Shown: in pieces, positions 4,025 to 5,378 of the stretch
Layout: each line of letters begins with the position of its first letter
Numbering within the stretch: the stretch's first letter is position 1
Origin: Chloroflexota bacterium
GTDB lineage: Bacteria; Chloroflexota; Dormibacteria; CF-121
DNA length: 5,378 bases
Reading direction: 5' to 3'
Assembly: GCA_005882525.1 (NCBI GenBank)
Contig: VBGO01000178.1
Location: 1-5,378 of the forward strand
The notes under the pieces: model-generated
Databases searched by the model: none
Told to the model about the DNA's origin: nothing
What the model saw: the letters and a program-made list of their open reading frames with translations, nothing else
Made by a program: the position numbers and the translations under genes

Positions 4025-5378
4025 CTTTCGCGACAGCGGTAGCCGCTCCGCTCGCCCGCACCTGCCAGAGCTGATCGATTGCCGGATAGTCCCCGGTCCC
4101 GGCTGCCCGGACCGCCACCCCGACCATGAAGTCGGTCCCGCCCGGCCTTGGCAGCGCGAAAACGTAGTAGTCGCCCGGGTTGCTGCCCGCCGGCTGACCC
4201 AACCGCCACAAGATCTGTCCGCGCTGCCAATCGAGCAGGCGCACCTCATGGTTGGTCACGGACGCGAGGCCGGGGCTCGCGATCAGGCGTGAGCCGTCCC
4301 AGGAGAACGCGACCACCGTCTGGTCGGCAATACGCGCGACGACCGTGCCGTCCGAGGTCCGGCGTATAAGCGTATCGGCATACACCTGATGCCCCTGGGC
4401 ATCCGTGGTCATCGTCTGCTCCGCGAGATATCGGCCATCGTGTGACGCCACGATCGAGGAGGCAACCGCGCCGCTTGTGTAGTTATGGTGATAGAGCAGC
4501 GATCCGGTCGAGAGGCGATAGATCCAAACCTCGGAGGCGGACATGATGACGTTCTCGACGACCACCGCGCGATCGTTCAGGTAGCTGCAGGCCAGGATTC
4601 CAGGTCCCGACTGGCCACCGACACTGCCGGCCTGGCCGATGCGGTGGAGCGACCCTCCGATGGGCCCGGCAAAGAGCCAGGTCGGTTTCCCTTCTTGTGC
4701 ACCGGGATCGCCGCCATTCGCATCCCGTATGGCACAGATATGCCGGCTGTCGTCGGCGAAGCCCGGGCCACCCTTGTTCGTACCCGACGCGGCTACCAGG
4801 GCTCCTGATGGGTCGGCGACGCCGGCCCCCAGCGCAATGCGCATTCCATCTGGGGCCTGATAAACCGGCGTCGTGCCGTAGAGGCTGCCCACCAACGTTC
4901 CGCTCCAATCGAGCGCTAGGTTCCGGTAGAGGTGATTCGGGTCCTGGCGACCGGAGTATGGACTCGACGTCGCGTACCAGATGAGGGGAATGTTCTTCGG
5001 CGGCGTCCCTGGTTCGGCGGTGAAGCTCCACTCGTGATGGAGGTTTGCGGGGGTTGCCCCGAAATCAAGGTCGAGGATGGCGCGGTACGACCGCAGTGGC
5101 TGGAGTCCCGCGTAGTCGACTGACCAGGTTGTGTCGGTCCAGTGCCCGGCTTGCATTGAACTGTCCGGCGGCTCGAAGCGAATCTTCGGATCGACGACGG
5201 GACGGCGCGCGAAACGAATGCTCAGCTGACCAATCCGCGCCGCCCCGGTTTCCCCGGCGGCCGGTGTGGTGCCGAGAATCCGCGCCGGTCCCTCCGCCGT
5301 GAAGCTCCAGCGTTTTTCGAAGTGACCCCGGTCACCCAGATGGCTGAAGTAGTCTGCCGAGAGAACCAATCCGTAATG
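4002..5378 (-). CDS. Ig-like / beta-propeller-like protein, probably extracytoplasmic (5'-truncated)
   Basis: The minus-strand frame is open to the right edge of the window, giving 458 visible residues; the in-frame TTG at 5369 is not a convincing start, so the N-terminus is missing. Visible residues 1-30 are the end of one Ig-like domain, closing with EKRWSFTAE. Residues 31-122 form a second, with LSIRFARRPV and the closing HHEWSFTAE. The two WSFTAE motifs are 93 residues apart. The pattern (P-x-x-G near the start, RPV, WSFT at the end) resembles SbsA-type bacterial Ig-like domains. Residues ~135-456 are beta-rich with propeller-like repeats: ALDWSGTLVGSLYG, FADDSRHICAI, SHDGRYLAEQ, FSWDGSRLIASPG and VRLLDWQRGQILWRLG. 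Only two cysteines are visible (215 and 264), compatible with one disulfide. No enzymatic motif is seen. A surface binding or sensor role is plausible, but the partner is unknown. A signal peptide or anchor, if present, lies outside the window. Confidence 0.82.
   Translation of the reverse strand, partial: HYGLVLSADYFSHLGDRGHFEKRWSFTAEGPARILGTTPAAGETGAARIGQLSIRFARRPVVDPKIRFEPPDSSMQAGHWTDTTWSVDYAGLQPLRSYRAILDLDFGATPANLHHEWSFTAEPGTPPKNIPLIWYATSSPYSGRQDPNHLYRNLALDWSGTLVGSLYGTTPVYQAPDGMRIALGAGVADPSGALVAASGTNKGGPGFADDSRHICAIRDANGGDPGAQEGKPTWLFAGPIGGSLHRIGQAGSVGGQSGPGILACSYLNDRAVVVENVIMSASEVWIYRLSTGSLLYHHNYTSGAVASSIVASHDGRYLAEQTMTTDAQGHQVYADTLIRRTSDGTVVARIADQTVVAFSWDGSRLIASPGLASVTNHEVRLLDWQRGQILWRLGQPAGSNPGDYYVFALPRPGGTDFMVGVAVRAAGTGDYPAIDQLWQVRASGAATAVAKGRIYPGF
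5020..5309 (-). repeat. repeated WSFTAE segment marking tandem Ig-like domains
   Basis: An 11-nt identical stretch, GTGAAGCTCCA on the plus strand, occurs at 5020-5030 and 5299-5309. It encodes part of the WSFT motif that closes each Ig-like domain, in the same frame and exactly 279 nt (93 codons) apart. The surrounding domain sequence has diverged, so this marks an old domain duplication rather than a recent DNA repeat. Confidence 0.5.

Noticed and set aside
2815..4230. 471-codon open frame on the minus strand
   Set aside because: It covers the SpoIIM gene antisense and runs into the RDD and Ig/propeller genes in the wrong frame. Its composition (Arg, Gln, Gly, Asp) is that of a shadow frame, while the SpoIIM frame shows family motifs and membrane segments.
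3072..4292. 406-codon open frame on the plus strand
   Set aside because: It overlaps SpoIIM in another frame and is Arg/Gly/Pro-rich without motifs; a high-GC artefact.
5367..5369. TTG as the start of the Ig/propeller gene
   Set aside because: The frame stays open to the window edge, and the residues before it (HYG) continue an Ig-like strand pattern, so the gene begins outside the window.

Overview
This is an ordinary, gene-dense stretch of a high-GC bacterial chromosome (about two thirds G+C by eye). It holds six genes: four complete, and one cut off at each window edge. Start regions mostly lack a well-placed Shine-Dalgarno sequence and instead carry TANNNT boxes close to the start codon, a pattern common in lineages with many leaderless mRNAs. 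Together with the gene content (RDD/SpoIIM membrane pair, DUF2203, secreted-type Ig/propeller protein) this suggests a Chloroflexota / 'Candidatus Dormibacterota' type organism or an actinobacterium. That assignment is inference; there is no rRNA or other marker gene here. I see no mobile element, CRISPR array, tRNA or rRNA.

Layout. Bases 1-270 (+): 3' end of an unrecognised small protein with a CxxC motif, followed by a 7-bp hairpin (286-302). Bases 323-1486 (+): a NifS/IscS-type cysteine desulfurase, followed after 7 nt by a DUF2203 protein (1494-1868, +), probably co-transcribed. Bases 1865-2944 (-): an RDD-family membrane protein with a DUF4190-like C-terminal membrane domain. An 89-nt divergent intergenic region (2945-3033) carries candidate -10 boxes for both directions and a near-perfect 16-bp dyad. 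Bases 3034-4005 (+): a SpoIIM-family membrane protein. Bases 4002-5378 (-): a large protein with tandem Ig-like domains and a C-terminal propeller-like region; its N-terminus lies beyond the right edge.

How the genes relate. The cysteine desulfurase supplies persulfide sulfur for Fe-S clusters or tRNA thiolation; no scaffold or acceptor gene is in view. The divergent RDD and SpoIIM genes are a recurrent pair in actinobacteria and relatives, usually beside a MoxR AAA ATPase/DUF58 cluster, which is not visible here. Their function in organisms that may not sporulate is unknown.

The most notable structural feature is that both convergent gene pairs end on the same palindromic CTAG: the two TAG stops overlap by 4 nt, with a small hairpin on each side. 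The divergent promoter region with its dyad is the other site worth checking. I found no convincing evidence for a previously undescribed system.
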